Positions 9,419 to 18,601 of a DNA stretch of 64,000 bases are shown piece after piece; the first letter of the stretch is position 1, and each line of letters starts with the position of its first letter. Below the pieces are notes generated by a model. The model saw nothing but the letters and a program-made list of their open reading frames with translations. It did not search any database and was not told the origin of the DNA. Source of the DNA: Bifidobacterium sp. N4G05 (lineage in GTDB: Bacteria > Actinomycetota > Actinomycetes > Actinomycetales > Bifidobacteriaceae); contig NZ_NJNQ01000004.1 of assembly GCF_002742445.1 (NCBI RefSeq), positions 232,345 to 296,344 of the forward strand, given 5' to 3'. Both the position numbers and the translations under genes were made by a program.

Positions 9419-11494
9419 TCACGGCAAATCCATGAAATCCGTATCTTTCAGATAATTCTTTCCTGTCGTAATATCGTATTGAATAAGCTGATAGTCAGCC
9501 AGCAGCTGCTTGGTTTCCGTATCGAAATCGCTTTCAGCCATGGGATTGCCGTCAGCATCAAGATAAATGTTCTGGCCTTCAGGAATACGGTCCCATCCCT
9601 GGATATTGTTGACGACAGGTGGCTCCATGGCGGAGATCTTCTCATGCATTTGGGTGAGGAACGCCAGATATGGGGACACCTTGGCGTTCATATGCTCGGC
9701 AGCTTGCGCCACGAAGAAGTTCGGCGACGAATAGTCGGCATTGTCGATCTCGTTGCCTTGCGAGCTGGACGCCTTGTTGGACCAGATGAAATAATCCGTC
9801 AGATGCAAGGCAAGCGAATTGTTGTCGTCTTCGGAAGCGGACGAATAAATGCCCGGCAGATGATCACCGTAGAACACCACGGTGATCGGCTTGTCGATGG
9901 CGTCGAGCTTGTCAAGGAAGTCGGCGGTCGCCTCGTCGGTCAGAGCCACACCTTTCTGATAGGTTTCGATGGACTCCTTCTCATCGTCCTCCAAAGGAGT
10001 GTCCGTGGTGGATTCAGCCTTGAAATCGTTGTTCTTATACCAATCGTGGTATGGCATGTGGTTCTGCATGGTGATGACCTGCAGGAACTGGTTGCCGTCG
10101 GTTTTCTCAACCTCTTCAATGGTGCTCTTATACGTGGCCTCATCCGACACATACGGCGAATCGTCGATCTTGTCTTGATGCGAGATGACGTCCGGACCGG
10201 TCAACGTATAGAAGTGCGAGAATCCAAACTTCTTATAGTTGGTGGCACGCGAATACATGGACGATTCATACGGATGAAGTCCGATGGAATTCTTCGCCGC
10301 ACCCCACAGCTGGTTGATGGTCGGCGTCCAATGCTCGCTCGGCACGAGCTGCTGGTACGGACTGGTAAGCGACGAATCGAAATTCGCCATGCTCAAACCG
10401 GTCAATCCCATATATTCAAGATTGGCGGTTCCGCCACCATATCCGGACGAAAGCATCAAACCGGAAGTCGTGTCCTCTTTGATGGAGCGGATGTTGGGCA
10501 TGGAATCCTTGTTGACCTTCAATCCCGGCACGCGAGACGGGTCGGAGAACGATTCAGACAACACATAGATCACTGTGCTGTCGGTCATATTTTCGGTACG
10601 CGATGCGTTGATTTTCTTCGCGGCTTTCTCGTAGCGTGCCGCGACTTCCTGCATGGTCTCTTCGGAATAGTTGTCGGGCTTCACCATGGCTTTCGGATTA
10701 AGTTGCCTGGTGAACGCGACCAGCGGACCATTGCGTTGCGCATCGTAGACGGAATCCCACATGGAAGGCATATCGCCCATTACGGAAGAAAAGTTTTTCG
10801 CCCAAGATCCAACGGTGCTCACCTGCATGGAATACAGTGTGAAGAACGTTCCCGGCACGATGATCAGCAGCAGTCGAACAATCGCATTCAACGAACACGA
10901 CTGCTTGTCGTCCCCACGAAACAGCTTGCCATGACGTCCATCGCGGTGATTCAAAAATACGAACAACGCAATAAAACAGGCAAAAATTCCAACCGCAAGC
11001 AAAATCGCCCAATGCGCTCCGGCCGGCATGAAGCTCATGAGATTGCCAGCGTCGGCTTTCAGGAAGTTCAAGTCACTGGGCAGAATCGCCTCATATCGTA
11101 TGGATACTTTGAAATGTTCAATCACCGCGATAATGAACGTCACCGCCAAAAATATGGGAGTGGCAATCCAGAAACGGTTGATGAGCATGAGCAATATCAC
11201 ATAGAGCACGCCCCACAGAATCAGGTTGAGCACGGCCACAAAGTTGAGACTGGTGAACATTTTGGTGACGAAGCCCCAACCAGTCAGCCACATGTTGTTC
11301 GATAGCTTGACGCGTGTGGTGACTTGGCTAACGCCGATCTGCAGTGCGGCCACGCCGATGGCATCGAACACCACAAACAGTACGCCATACAACCACCCAG
11401 GGAATTCCTTACGTTCCTTGGCGGGTGCATTTGGATCAATCGTCGAAATCCTCAGTTCCTCAATCGTCTCGTTATTCACGGATTCGTTCGTCAA
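9419..11494 (-). CDS. LTA-synthase-type membrane sulfatase / phosphoglycerol transferase
   Basis: A 691-residue polytopic protein of the LtaS/MdoB sulfatase family, expected to transfer phosphoglycerol from a lipid to a surface glycolipid or polysaccharide outside the cell. About five membrane helices occupy roughly residues 30-245, followed by an extracellular alkaline-phosphatase-fold domain. Visible elements are YVLSESFSDPSR (metal site), GGGTANLEYMGLTG with the likely nucleophile Thr, ITMQNHMPYHDWY and VVFYGDHLPGIY. The start appears to be TTG with GGAGAG upstream. Whether it makes lipoteichoic acid or decorates another polymer cannot be read from the sequence. Confidence 0.88.
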   Translation of the reverse strand: MTNESVNNETIEELRISTIDPNAPAKERKEFPGWLYGVLFVVFDAIGVAALQIGVSQVTTRVKLSNNMWLTGWGFVTKMFTSLNFVAVLNLILWGVLYVILLMLINRFWIATPIFLAVTFIIAVIEHFKVSIRYEAILPSDLNFLKADAGNLMSFMPAGAHWAILLAVGIFACFIALFVFLNHRDGRHGKLFRGDDKQSCSLNAIVRLLLIIVPGTFFTLYSMQVSTVGSWAKNFSSVMGDMPSMWDSVYDAQRNGPLVAFTRQLNPKAMVKPDNYSEETMQEVAARYEKAAKKINASRTENMTDSTVIYVLSESFSDPSRVPGLKVNKDSMPNIRSIKEDTTSGLMLSSGYGGGTANLEYMGLTGLSMANFDSSLTSPYQQLVPSEHWTPTINQLWGAAKNSIGLHPYESSMYSRATNYKKFGFSHFYTLTGPDVISHQDKIDDSPYVSDEATYKSTIEEVEKTDGNQFLQVITMQNHMPYHDWYKNNDFKAESTTDTPLEDDEKESIETYQKGVALTDEATADFLDKLDAIDKPITVVFYGDHLPGIYSSASEDDNNSLALHLTDYFIWSNKASSSQGNEIDNADYSSPNFFVAQAAEHMNAKVSPYLAFLTQMHEKISAMEPPVVNNIQGWDRIPEGQNIYLDADGNPMAESDFDTETKQLLADYQLIQYDITTGKNYLKDTDFMDLP

Positions 11495-11748
11495 GTGCGT
11501 CTCTCCACTCGTAACGTGTCAGTTCACTTCGTTTCCCGCCTTACGGCGACACTAAGGCACCATTTTCGTGGCTATATCTGACAAAAAGATATAATGATCG
11601 ATTTCATCCACAGTTTCTTCTGATTTTCTTATGGATATACCGATGAAATCGCAAAAACATAATGGGGGTACAGGCAGTTTGGATGGCGATATCTCATTTC
11701 ACATGATTTCGCCATTCGCATACATTCTCACTACGATTGCTGGAATTG

Positions 11749-12150
11749 CTACCGCACCTTGTTCTGGCAGTCGGAGCAGAGCCCGAACACTTCCAGCGTA
11801 TGCCGTTCGATGGTAAAACCATATTTTGCGCTGATGCCACGTAGCCATGTTTCGGATGGTGATTCGATTTCCACGGTTTTGCCGCAGTTCGTGCATACGA
11901 GATGATGGTGATGTCCATCATCGCCGCACAGACGAAACAGCTGCTGACCTTCCAAACGCACGGTGTCGGCCTCCCCAGCCTCAGCCAGCGCGTTCAACTG
12001 ACGATATACGGTGGCGAGTCCCACTTTCACGCCTTCGTCTTCCAGCTTGCGATGCAAATCCTGTGCGGAAATGAATTCATCACTCGCCTTCAGAGCATCA
12101 TGAATCAGTTCTTTTTGCTTGGTATTGCGCTCCACGCGTCCGTCTGCCAA
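11749..12150 (-). CDS. Fur-family metal-dependent repressor
   Basis: A 133-residue transcription factor. Residues 20-75 form the winged helix, with LATVYRQLNALAEAG as recognition region. HHHHLVCTNCGKTVEIE carries the regulatory His cluster and the first CxxC, and the C-terminal LCSDCQ gives the second CxxC for structural zinc. The start is TTG or an internal GTG six codons in. Fur, Zur and PerR are not separable by eye. It is transcribed in the same direction as purE-purK upstream, with an 80-base gap. Its targets are not evident. Confidence 0.9.
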   Translation of the reverse strand: MADGRVERNTKQKELIHDALKASDEFISAQDLHRKLEDEGVKVGLATVYRQLNALAEAGEADTVRLEGQQLFRLCGDDGHHHHLVCTNCGKTVEIESPSETWLRGISAKYGFTIERHTLEVFGLCSDCQNKVR

Positions 12151-12229
12151 TCTACGTCCATCCTTGATGAATTCGCGCGCCGACCAATCCTTGAAGGAAA
12201 GGCCGGCGCGCGAAACCTACCGTCTAGGT

Positions 12230-13399
12230 TTATTTCAAATCATCCCAGCAGCCGGTCTGTTCAAGATCGGCCACGGTCTGCTTAGTGTCGTTGGTCAGCA
12301 CGGTAATATGACCCATCTTGCGGTCATGGCGCACTTCGGCCTTGCAATAGTCATGCATGCTCCATTCCGGATGCTCGGCAATCAGCGCACGGGTCGGTGC
12401 CACATGCTGGCCGAGCACATTGACCATAACGGCCGGCTTGAGCAGTTCAGGCTGTTCGAGCGGCCAACCCGCGATGCCTCGGATATGCGCATCGAACTGG
12501 TCGAACGAGCATGCCTCGATGGTGTAATGGCCGGAATTATGCGGGCGAGGCGCAAGCTCGTTGACGATGACCCGCTCATCCTTGGTGACGAACAGTTCGA
12601 TGGCGAGAATGCCCGCCAATTCGAAGCCCTGCGCCAAGCGCAACGCGAGTTCGTGCGCCTCCTTCGCCACAGCTTCGCTGACTTCGGCAGGAGCGATGGT
12701 CATATGCAGGATATTGTTGCGATGCTCGTTACGCACGATCGGGAAGGTCACGTAATCCTTGCCGTTGCCCGCAACGAGAATGCTTGCTTCGAATGCAAAG
12801 TCGACGAAGCCTTCGAGAATGCTTGGCGGGAATCCGCCACCGCGATCGGCACGGGCACGCACCTTTTCAAGATCGGCGTCCGACTTGAGCACTGTCTGTC
12901 CATGTCCGTCATAGCCGCCGGAACGGGTTTTAAGCACCGCAGGATAGTGGATTTCGTCAAGCGCCGCGTCGAGTTCCTCAACACTGTTGACGGCCTTCCA
13001 CGGTGCGGTTGGCGTGCCATGGTCGTTGATGAACTGCTTTTCGTTGACACGGTCCTGCGTGACGCGCAGCAGATCGGTGCCCTGCGGAGCCGCCGCAAGG
13101 GAACGCACCTGGTCGATCGCGTCCGCGTCCACATTTTCGAATTCGTACGTGAGTACGTCGGATTTTTCGGCCAGTTCACGGATTGCGGTGATGTCGTCAT
13201 ATTCGGCAGTGACCTGGAAATCAGCCACCTGCGCGGTCGGGCAGTCCGGAGTCGGGTCGAGAACTCCGATGCGGAAGCCCATATAGCGGGCAGACAACGC
13301 CATCATACGGCCAAGCTGACCACCACCGATAATGCCGATGGTAGCGCCCGGCATCAGCCTTTCAACACGGCCGTTGGTTTCCTCAGACAAGCTGGGCAT
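12230..13399 (-). CDS. purK: 5-(carboxyamino)imidazole ribonucleotide synthase
   Basis: Uses ATP and bicarbonate to convert AIR to N5-CAIR, which PurE then rearranges. The 389-residue ATP-grasp enzyme starts its core with [38 protein letters not shown] and [18 protein letters not shown] segments mark the ATP-grasp centre. The annotated ATG overlaps the end of purE by 17 bases; an internal Met (residue 16) just before the Rossmann motif is an alternative start. The two genes form one operon and serve successive steps. Confidence 0.96.
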   Translation of the reverse strand: MPSLSEETNGRVERLMPGATIGIIGGGQLGRMMALSARYMGFRIGVLDPTPDCPTAQVADFQVTAEYDDITAIRELAEKSDVLTYEFENVDADAIDQVRSLAAAPQGTDLLRVTQDRVNEKQFINDHGTPTAPWKAVNSVEELDAALDEIHYPAVLKTRSGGYDGHGQTVLKSDADLEKVRARADRGGGFPPSILEGFVDFAFEASILVAGNGKDYVTFPIVRNEHRNNILHMTIAPAEVSEAVAKEAHELALRLAQGFELAGILAIELFVTKDERVIVNELAPRPHNSGHYTIEACSFDQFDAHIRGIAGWPLEQPELLKPAVMVNVLGQHVAPTRALIAEHPEWSMHDYCKAEVRHDRKMGHITVLTNDTKQTVADLEQTGCWDDLK

Positions 13400-13883
13400 T
13401 GGATTCAGCCACCTTTTCCTTCAGTGAGTCACGGTATTCCTGCAGGGCATTGGCCAGACGCTCATCGGTGGTGCTTAGAATGCTCACAGCCAAAAGGCCC
13501 GCGTTTGTGGCACCGGAATTGCCGACCGCAGTGGTGGCGACCGGAATGCCGCCCGGCATCTGCACGATGGACAACAGCGAATCCCAGCCGGACAACGCAT
13601 GGGAACGCACCGGCACGCCGATGACCGGCAGGGTGGTCTGGGCCGCCACCATGCCCGGCAGGTGTGCCGCGCCGCCAGCGCCGGCGATGATGACCTTCAG
13701 GCCGTTGGCACGGGCATTATGCGCGAACTCACCCATCAATTCCGGGGTGCGGTGCGCGGAAATCACCTGCTTCATGTACGGCACTTCGAACTGGTCAAGC
13801 ATCTCGCAGGCGTGCTTCATGGTTTCCCAATCGCTCGCCGACCCCATGATCACTGCGACTTCAGGCTTGTTGTCTGCCATCAA
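13383..13883 (-). CDS. purE: N5-carboxyaminoimidazole ribonucleotide mutase
   Basis: Moves the carboxyl group of N5-CAIR to give CAIR. At 166 residues it is the normal class I length, with [14 protein letters not shown], the active-site [10 protein letters not shown] and [17 protein letters not shown]. The ATG follows GGAGGTCTTTG. It is first in the purE-purK operon, which lies on the opposite strand from purF-M-D. Confidence 0.97.
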   Translation of the reverse strand: MMADNKPEVAVIMGSASDWETMKHACEMLDQFEVPYMKQVISAHRTPELMGEFAHNARANGLKVIIAGAGGAAHLPGMVAAQTTLPVIGVPVRSHALSGWDSLLSIVQMPGGIPVATTAVGNSGATNAGLLAVSILSTTDERLANALQEYRDSLKEKVAESNAQLV

Positions 13884-13943
13884 AGACCTCCGAAAGAATC
13901 CAAAAGAACATGTTCTTGAACACCGTTTACTTTACGCAATCGG

Positions 13944-14933
13944 CTAGATGTGCAACATGATTTTCCCGAAAACGTCACCATTCACGATTTTGGAAAACGC
14001 AAGGCGCGCATCATCGATCGCATATGCGGAGTCGATGACCGGATGCAGATCGGCATGTTCCACGAATTTCAACAGGCGTGCGAAATCCTCGCGAGAACCC
14101 ATGGTATTGCCTTGCACACGAATATCTTGGAAGAAGATTCTCGTAAGTTCGGCGCCAGGCTGATCGCCCGTGGTCGCGCCGCAGATGGCGATGGTGCCTC
14201 CCGGACGCACGGATTTGACGGAATGGCTCCAAGTGGACGCTCCGACGGATTCGATGACGGCATCCACCTTGCGAGGCAGTCGCGCACCCGATTCGAACAC
14301 CGCGTCTGCGCCGATTTCCAATGCACGATTGCGCTTGTCTTCACTACGTGAGGTAACAAACACTTCCAATCCAGCCGCATGGGCAAGCTGAATCGCAGCG
14401 GTCGACACGCCTCCGCCGGCACCTTGAACAAGCACCGTATCTCCCGGCTTCACATTCGCCGAGGTGAACAGCAAAGAATATGCGGTAAGCCAGCTGGTAC
14501 CCAATGCTGCAGCCTCATCGAAGTTGAGATTCTCAGGCTTGGCGAACACGTTGGCGCTGGGGACCCGCGTGCATTCGGCCATGGTTCCCGCATATCGTTC
14601 GGAAAGAATCGAACGACGCTCCCCCGGCATGACTCCGGCCCCATCGGTGCCGATGAACGTGTACAGCACCACTTCGGAGCCGGCCTTAAGCCCCTTTCGC
14701 ACGGGAATGTCTTCTTGCAGCACGCCAGCCGCATCAGTGCCGAGGATCATCGGCGTCTGCTCGTCGGCAAGCCCCACACCTTGCAGACTCCACACGTCAT
14801 GATGGTTCACACTCGCTGATTTCACACGAATGGTGGACCAGAATGGCTTGGTTTCAGGTTCGGGCATATCGCCCACTTCGAGCATGGACAGCGGATCATC
14901 ATGATTCGTTCCGTTGGCATATACGGCTTTCAT
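13944..14933 (-). CDS. MDR-superfamily NAD(P)H-dependent oxidoreductase
   Basis: A 329-residue zinc-independent-looking member of the medium-chain dehydrogenase/quinone oxidoreductase family. The N-terminal GroES-like domain has MILGTDAAGVLQED. The nucleotide-binding part shows VLVQGAGGGVSTAAIQLAHAAG. Substrate cannot be inferred; quinones or enals are usual for the family. The start is taken at the ATG with AAAGGAG eight bases upstream, 17 codons into the longest frame. It precedes purE by 60 bases in the same direction but has no evident functional link to it. Confidence 0.88.
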   Translation of the reverse strand: MKAVYANGTNHDDPLSMLEVGDMPEPETKPFWSTIRVKSASVNHHDVWSLQGVGLADEQTPMILGTDAAGVLQEDIPVRKGLKAGSEVVLYTFIGTDGAGVMPGERRSILSERYAGTMAECTRVPSANVFAKPENLNFDEAAALGTSWLTAYSLLFTSANVKPGDTVLVQGAGGGVSTAAIQLAHAAGLEVFVTSRSEDKRNRALEIGADAVFESGARLPRKVDAVIESVGASTWSHSVKSVRPGGTIAICGATTGDQPGAELTRIFFQDIRVQGNTMGSREDFARLLKFVEHADLHPVIDSAYAIDDARLAFSKIVNGDVFGKIMLHI

Positions 14934-15095
14934 GTTCGCGCTCCTTTGCGAATGACGGCTTTTCACGATTGCAAACACCTCCATTGTGCCTCAAGTTGAG
15001 AAGACTTTGCGCTCCTTTGCCCGCAAACACCCTCGTCGGGGCATACAGTGGGATAAGATTTCGCACTTGGTTGCACTGATCGTAGGGAAGGGTGA

Positions 15096-17021
15096 TTGCG
15101 CACGATGACCGCTGGCATTTTGAGTTCGATTCACACTCCTGCGGATGTACATGCCCTTTCAGCTCAACAATTACGCGACTTATGCTTTGAAATCCGCACC
15201 GCGCTGCTTGATTACGGCAGGAAGCATGGCGGGCATATAGGCTCGAATCTTGGCGTGGTGGAACTCACCGTGGCATTGCATCGCGTGTTCGACTCACCTC
15301 ACGACCGTTTTATTTTCGACGTGTCGCACCAAAGCTACGTGCACAAGATGCTTACCGGACGTGCCGAAGCATATCTCGACAAATCCCGATTCGGCGAGGT
15401 GACCGGTTTCACCAATCCGTTGGAAAGCGAGCATGATTCGTTTGTACTTGGTCATACCGGCACTTCGATTTCACTCGCGTGCGGTCTCGCCAAGACTCGC
15501 GATATGCAACGCACTGCAACAGGCGAAAGCGCTATCGGCAATGTCGTCGCCATTATCGGAGACGGTTCCTTGAGTTCAGCAATCGCTTTCGAGGGACTGA
15601 ACAACGCGGCTGAGCAGGGCGGCAATCTCATCATCATCGTCAACGACAATGAAATGTCGATCGCTGAGGATTTCGGTGGCATGTACGGCCAGCTTGCCAA
15701 ATTACGTGCGTCAGATGGCACGGCGGAACTGAACCTGTTCAAGGCATTCGGCTTGGATTACCGCTATGTGGAGCAGGGCAATGATATTGACACGCTGGTG
15801 GAGGTGTTGAACGAGGTCAAAGGCATCGACCACCCGATCGTAGTGCATATTCACACCACCAAAGGCCTGGGCTTCGACGATGGCGAGGAGTCCGACAACG
15901 GTTCGGACGGCTGCAATCAGACCAATCCTCAACCTCATGCGGGCAAATGCGAGGCCAATCATTGGCAAGATCCGGAGGCCTCGCTCGGCAAACCGCTCGA
16001 CGCACGTAAATACTATGGCGAAATGGCCATGGCATCGTTGGAGCGCCGTTTCAGCGGCGAGCCGGGATTGGTGGTCATCTCCCCCGCAACCCCTGGATCG
16101 AACGGCATCACACGAGATTTTCGCGAGCGTGCGGGCGCACATTATGTTGATACCGGCATTACGGAAGAGCATGCGGCCGCGTTCGCCGCGGGCATCGCCA
16201 AAGCAAGCGGCCGCCCCGTGCTTGCGACTTCCGCCACGTTCTTCCAGCGTACCTTCGACCAACTGCAACAAGAGTTGGCGCTGAACCATGTTCCCGCCAC
16301 ACTGCTGATTTTCGGTGCGGGAATTTCCGGTGCCGACAACACGCATTCAGGCACATTCGATATGACGATGTTCGCCAATGTTCCTGACGTGACCTGTTTG
16401 GCTCCCGCAAGCGGCGAACAGATGCTTGACATGCTGGCTTGGGCTACCGGCCCGTCCGACCATGGCGTGGTAGCGATTCGTATGCCTGGCGAGCAGATTC
16501 TCTCACTCGAACGTGCCGCCGATATGGCATTCGACCCGTTGCAGCGTGCCGAAGAGCATAATCCGGCCGTCAATATTACCGGGGAATGTCCATTCTCCCG
16601 CTATCAGATTGTTCAGCCCGGCAAAGATGTTGCGATTCTCGGACTCGGCAACACCATGCCGTTGGCTGCGAAAGTCACGTCGGCGCTTGCTGAAGATGAT
16701 GAGACGCATGCTGCGATCACTGCGACGCTTGTTGACGCATTGCAGTATTCCACGATGGATGCCGAATTGCTGACGATGCTTGCCGATGGGCATCGTTTGG
16801 TCGTTACGTTGGAGGATGGCCAGTTGGAAGGCGGATGGGGTGAGAAGGTCACCGCGTTCTACGCAAATTCCAATAATGCCAAAGCTTCTCACGTTCGTGT
16901 GCTGAATTTTGGTGCATCCAAAGAGTTCACCGATCGAGTGCCGCTTGACGAGCTTAATGAACGTTACGGATTGACCGCGGCAACCATCGTCTCTCGAATT
17001 CACGGTATTCTCAACGAATAA
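15096..17021 (+). CDS. 1-deoxy-D-xylulose-5-phosphate synthase-like thiamine-diphosphate enzyme
   Basis: A 641-residue cytoplasmic transketolase-fold protein with the DXS domain order. The N-terminal GHIGSNLGVVELTVALHRVF and FDVSHQSYVHKMLTGR are DXS-like, and the ThDP/Mg site is GDGSLSSAIAFEG...NDNEMSI. The middle domain has the catalytic Glu in DTGITEEHAAAFAAGIA, then ISGADNTHSGTFDMT. The canonical DXS blocks differ at several points (VSHQSY for GHQAY; a Gly/Asn/Ser/Asp-rich insert near residue 265). DXS for isoprenoid or thiamine precursors is the best guess; a diverged transketolase-like role is possible. The start is TTG, with an ATG four codons in as alternative. Confidence 0.8.
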   Translation: MRTMTAGILSSIHTPADVHALSAQQLRDLCFEIRTALLDYGRKHGGHIGSNLGVVELTVALHRVFDSPHDRFIFDVSHQSYVHKMLTGRAEAYLDKSRFGEVTGFTNPLESEHDSFVLGHTGTSISLACGLAKTRDMQRTATGESAIGNVVAIIGDGSLSSAIAFEGLNNAAEQGGNLIIIVNDNEMSIAEDFGGMYGQLAKLRASDGTAELNLFKAFGLDYRYVEQGNDIDTLVEVLNEVKGIDHPIVVHIHTTKGLGFDDGEESDNGSDGCNQTNPQPHAGKCEANHWQDPEASLGKPLDARKYYGEMAMASLERRFSGEPGLVVISPATPGSNGITRDFRERAGAHYVDTGITEEHAAAFAAGIAKASGRPVLATSATFFQRTFDQLQQELALNHVPATLLIFGAGISGADNTHSGTFDMTMFANVPDVTCLAPASGEQMLDMLAWATGPSDHGVVAIRMPGEQILSLERAADMAFDPLQRAEEHNPAVNITGECPFSRYQIVQPGKDVAILGLGNTMPLAAKVTSALAEDDETHAAITATLVDALQYSTMDAELLTMLADGHRLVVTLEDGQLEGGWGEKVTAFYANSNNAKASHVRVLNFGASKEFTDRVPLDELNERYGLTAATIVSRIHGILNE

Positions 17022-17040
17022 TTAATGTGTATCAACGAAT

Positions 17041-17081
17041 TGGCGGGAATGGTCGTTATATTCGCAAGACCATTCCCGCCA
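17041..17081. terminator. Bidirectional terminator between the DXS-like and ABC permease genes
   Basis: Perfect 14-bp arms TGGCGGGAATGGTC and complement, around a 13-base loop, between convergent genes. The tail is not a clean T-run on either strand. Confidence 0.75.
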
Positions 17082-17096
17082 ATCTGTAATCAGTCA

Positions 17097-17124
17097 CGTA
17101 ATCAGCAATCCGTAATCAGCAATC
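17097..17124. repeat. Exact 14-bp tandem duplication
   Basis: CGTAATCAGCAATC occurs twice in a row, preceded by a diverged third copy (CTGTAATCAGTCA). The second copy runs into the stop codon of the ABC permease on the minus strand. Confidence 0.85.
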
Positions 17125-18601
17125 ACTGATCATTCTTGATGGCATCCAAAGCCGGAATCTTCACAGCCTTATTGGCAGGGCCGAAACCTGCGACCACGCC
17201 AACGGCAATCGAAAACAGCATGGCCACCACAAAAAGCCACCATGGAATCACTGAGATACGGCTCACATCGTCGCCGCCCATAATCGCTTTGCCGATATTC
17301 TCAATACTGAATCCACCCAAAGACGCCATATTGATGCCTATCGAGCCAATTGCGGAAATCAGGCAGGCGATCGCACCGCCAACTAGGCCGATCGCGCCAG
17401 CCTCGCAGAGGAACATCATGCGAATATCGCGCACATAACAGCCGAGAGCCTTCATAATGCCGATTTCGCGAGTACGTTCCGATACCGACATGATCATGGT
17501 GTTGGCAATGCCAATCGCGGCAACGAAGAACGACACCGCGCCGATGCCGCCCAAAGCCAGCTGGATGCCCCGCGACTGCTTTTCGATTTCCTTACGCGTT
17601 TGCTCAAACGAGGAAGTCTGATAACCTGCACCCTTGATTTGCGCTTCAACGTCGGCAACGTCTTTGATGTCTTGGGTATGCACCAATACCTGATCGTAAA
17701 CGACCTTGCTTGACATGTTGGTCTTGGTATCCCCCGATATTTTGGCGTTCAACGTTTTCATATCGTCGATGCTCATCACAATGCCGGAAGTGAACGCATC
17801 ATAGTTGTTGGCGGAGGAATCAATGACACCCACCACAGTGTATGGCATGGTAATGGTGGGACTCTCGCCACTGCCGGAATCGGATGGCGCCACGGATCCT
17901 CTGCCCACCTTGCGGTAGTCGTCGGGACTTTGATAGTTGGCTCCGGTAATCAGTGTGATTTTGGAGTTCAGCATATCGAAGAACGGGTCTTCGCCTTCGG
18001 ATTGGGCGCAACCATGCTCATCACAGTAATAACCGCCCGCTTCTATACGATGATTGCTCGGATCTGACGCATACTTGTCGTAGAACGAATACACGAAGGA
18101 TTTGCCCGCCAACACTTCGCCGGCACGCATCGGAAGACGTCCGCTGGCCAATTTATAGCCGGATTCTTCCAATTGCGTGGCATCGACTCCCACCACGTTG
18201 ACATATTGCGACACGTACCGGGAGCCAGCTCCTTGCGTGGCATCCACACTGTATGACATCGTTTTCTGCGGAAGCACTCCAGCCACACCGGCAATGCTGC
18301 GAAAATTCTGCACGGCGTCATCGTCGAGTTTCGCCTGTTCGCTGCCAGCACCGCTCACGCTGGATGACGTTGCCGTGGAATGCGAACTTCCGCCGTCCGC
18401 GTATACGGTGATGTCGTTCAGGTTGCCCATGTTTTTGAGCATCTGCTCGTTCTGTTCGTTGATGCCTTGGCCAATGGAAATCATGAGCACGATTGAACAG
18501 CAGCCGACGATCACGCCAAGCACCGTAAGAACCGTACGCGATTTGCGACGCAGCAGATTCTGCATGCACGAACGTGCGATATCCGAAAAACGCATGCTCA
18601 C
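17123..18601 (-). CDS. MacB/FtsX-type ABC transporter permease
   Basis: A 492-residue membrane protein with the MacB topology. There is one helix near residues 20-45 (VLTVLGVIVGCCSIVLMISIG), a long extracellular MacB-like domain, then three helices in the last 150 residues after ERTREIGIMKALG, the coupling segment typical of FtsX permeases. Its ATG overlaps the end of the CARDB-type gene by four bases, and the ATPase is two genes upstream, so the three form one operon. Such systems export peptides or lipoproteins, or transmit mechanical signals to the envelope; the substrate here is unknown. Confidence 0.88.
   Translation of the reverse strand: MSMRFSDIARSCMQNLLRRKSRTVLTVLGVIVGCCSIVLMISIGQGINEQNEQMLKNMGNLNDITVYADGGSSHSTATSSSVSGAGSEQAKLDDDAVQNFRSIAGVAGVLPQKTMSYSVDATQGAGSRYVSQYVNVVGVDATQLEESGYKLASGRLPMRAGEVLAGKSFVYSFYDKYASDPSNHRIEAGGYYCDEHGCAQSEGEDPFFDMLNSKITLITGANYQSPDDYRKVGRGSVAPSDSGSGESPTITMPYTVVGVIDSSANNYDAFTSGIVMSIDDMKTLNAKISGDTKTNMSSKVVYDQVLVHTQDIKDVADVEAQIKGAGYQTSSFEQTRKEIEKQSRGIQLALGGIGAVSFFVAAIGIANTMIMSVSERTREIGIMKALGCYVRDIRMMFLCEAGAIGLVGGAIACLISAIGSIGINMASLGGFSIENIGKAIMGGDDVSRISVIPWWLFVVAMLFSIAVGVVAGFGPANKAVKIPALDAIKNDQ

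Noticed and set aside
9269..11305. 678-codon plus-strand open frame opposite the sulfatase gene
   Set aside because: Antisense shadow; the minus strand encodes a clear LtaS-type protein with metal-site motifs.
12119..13624. Long plus-strand open frame opposite purK
   Set aside because: It is the antisense of purK/purE; high GC keeps such frames open. No family motif is visible.
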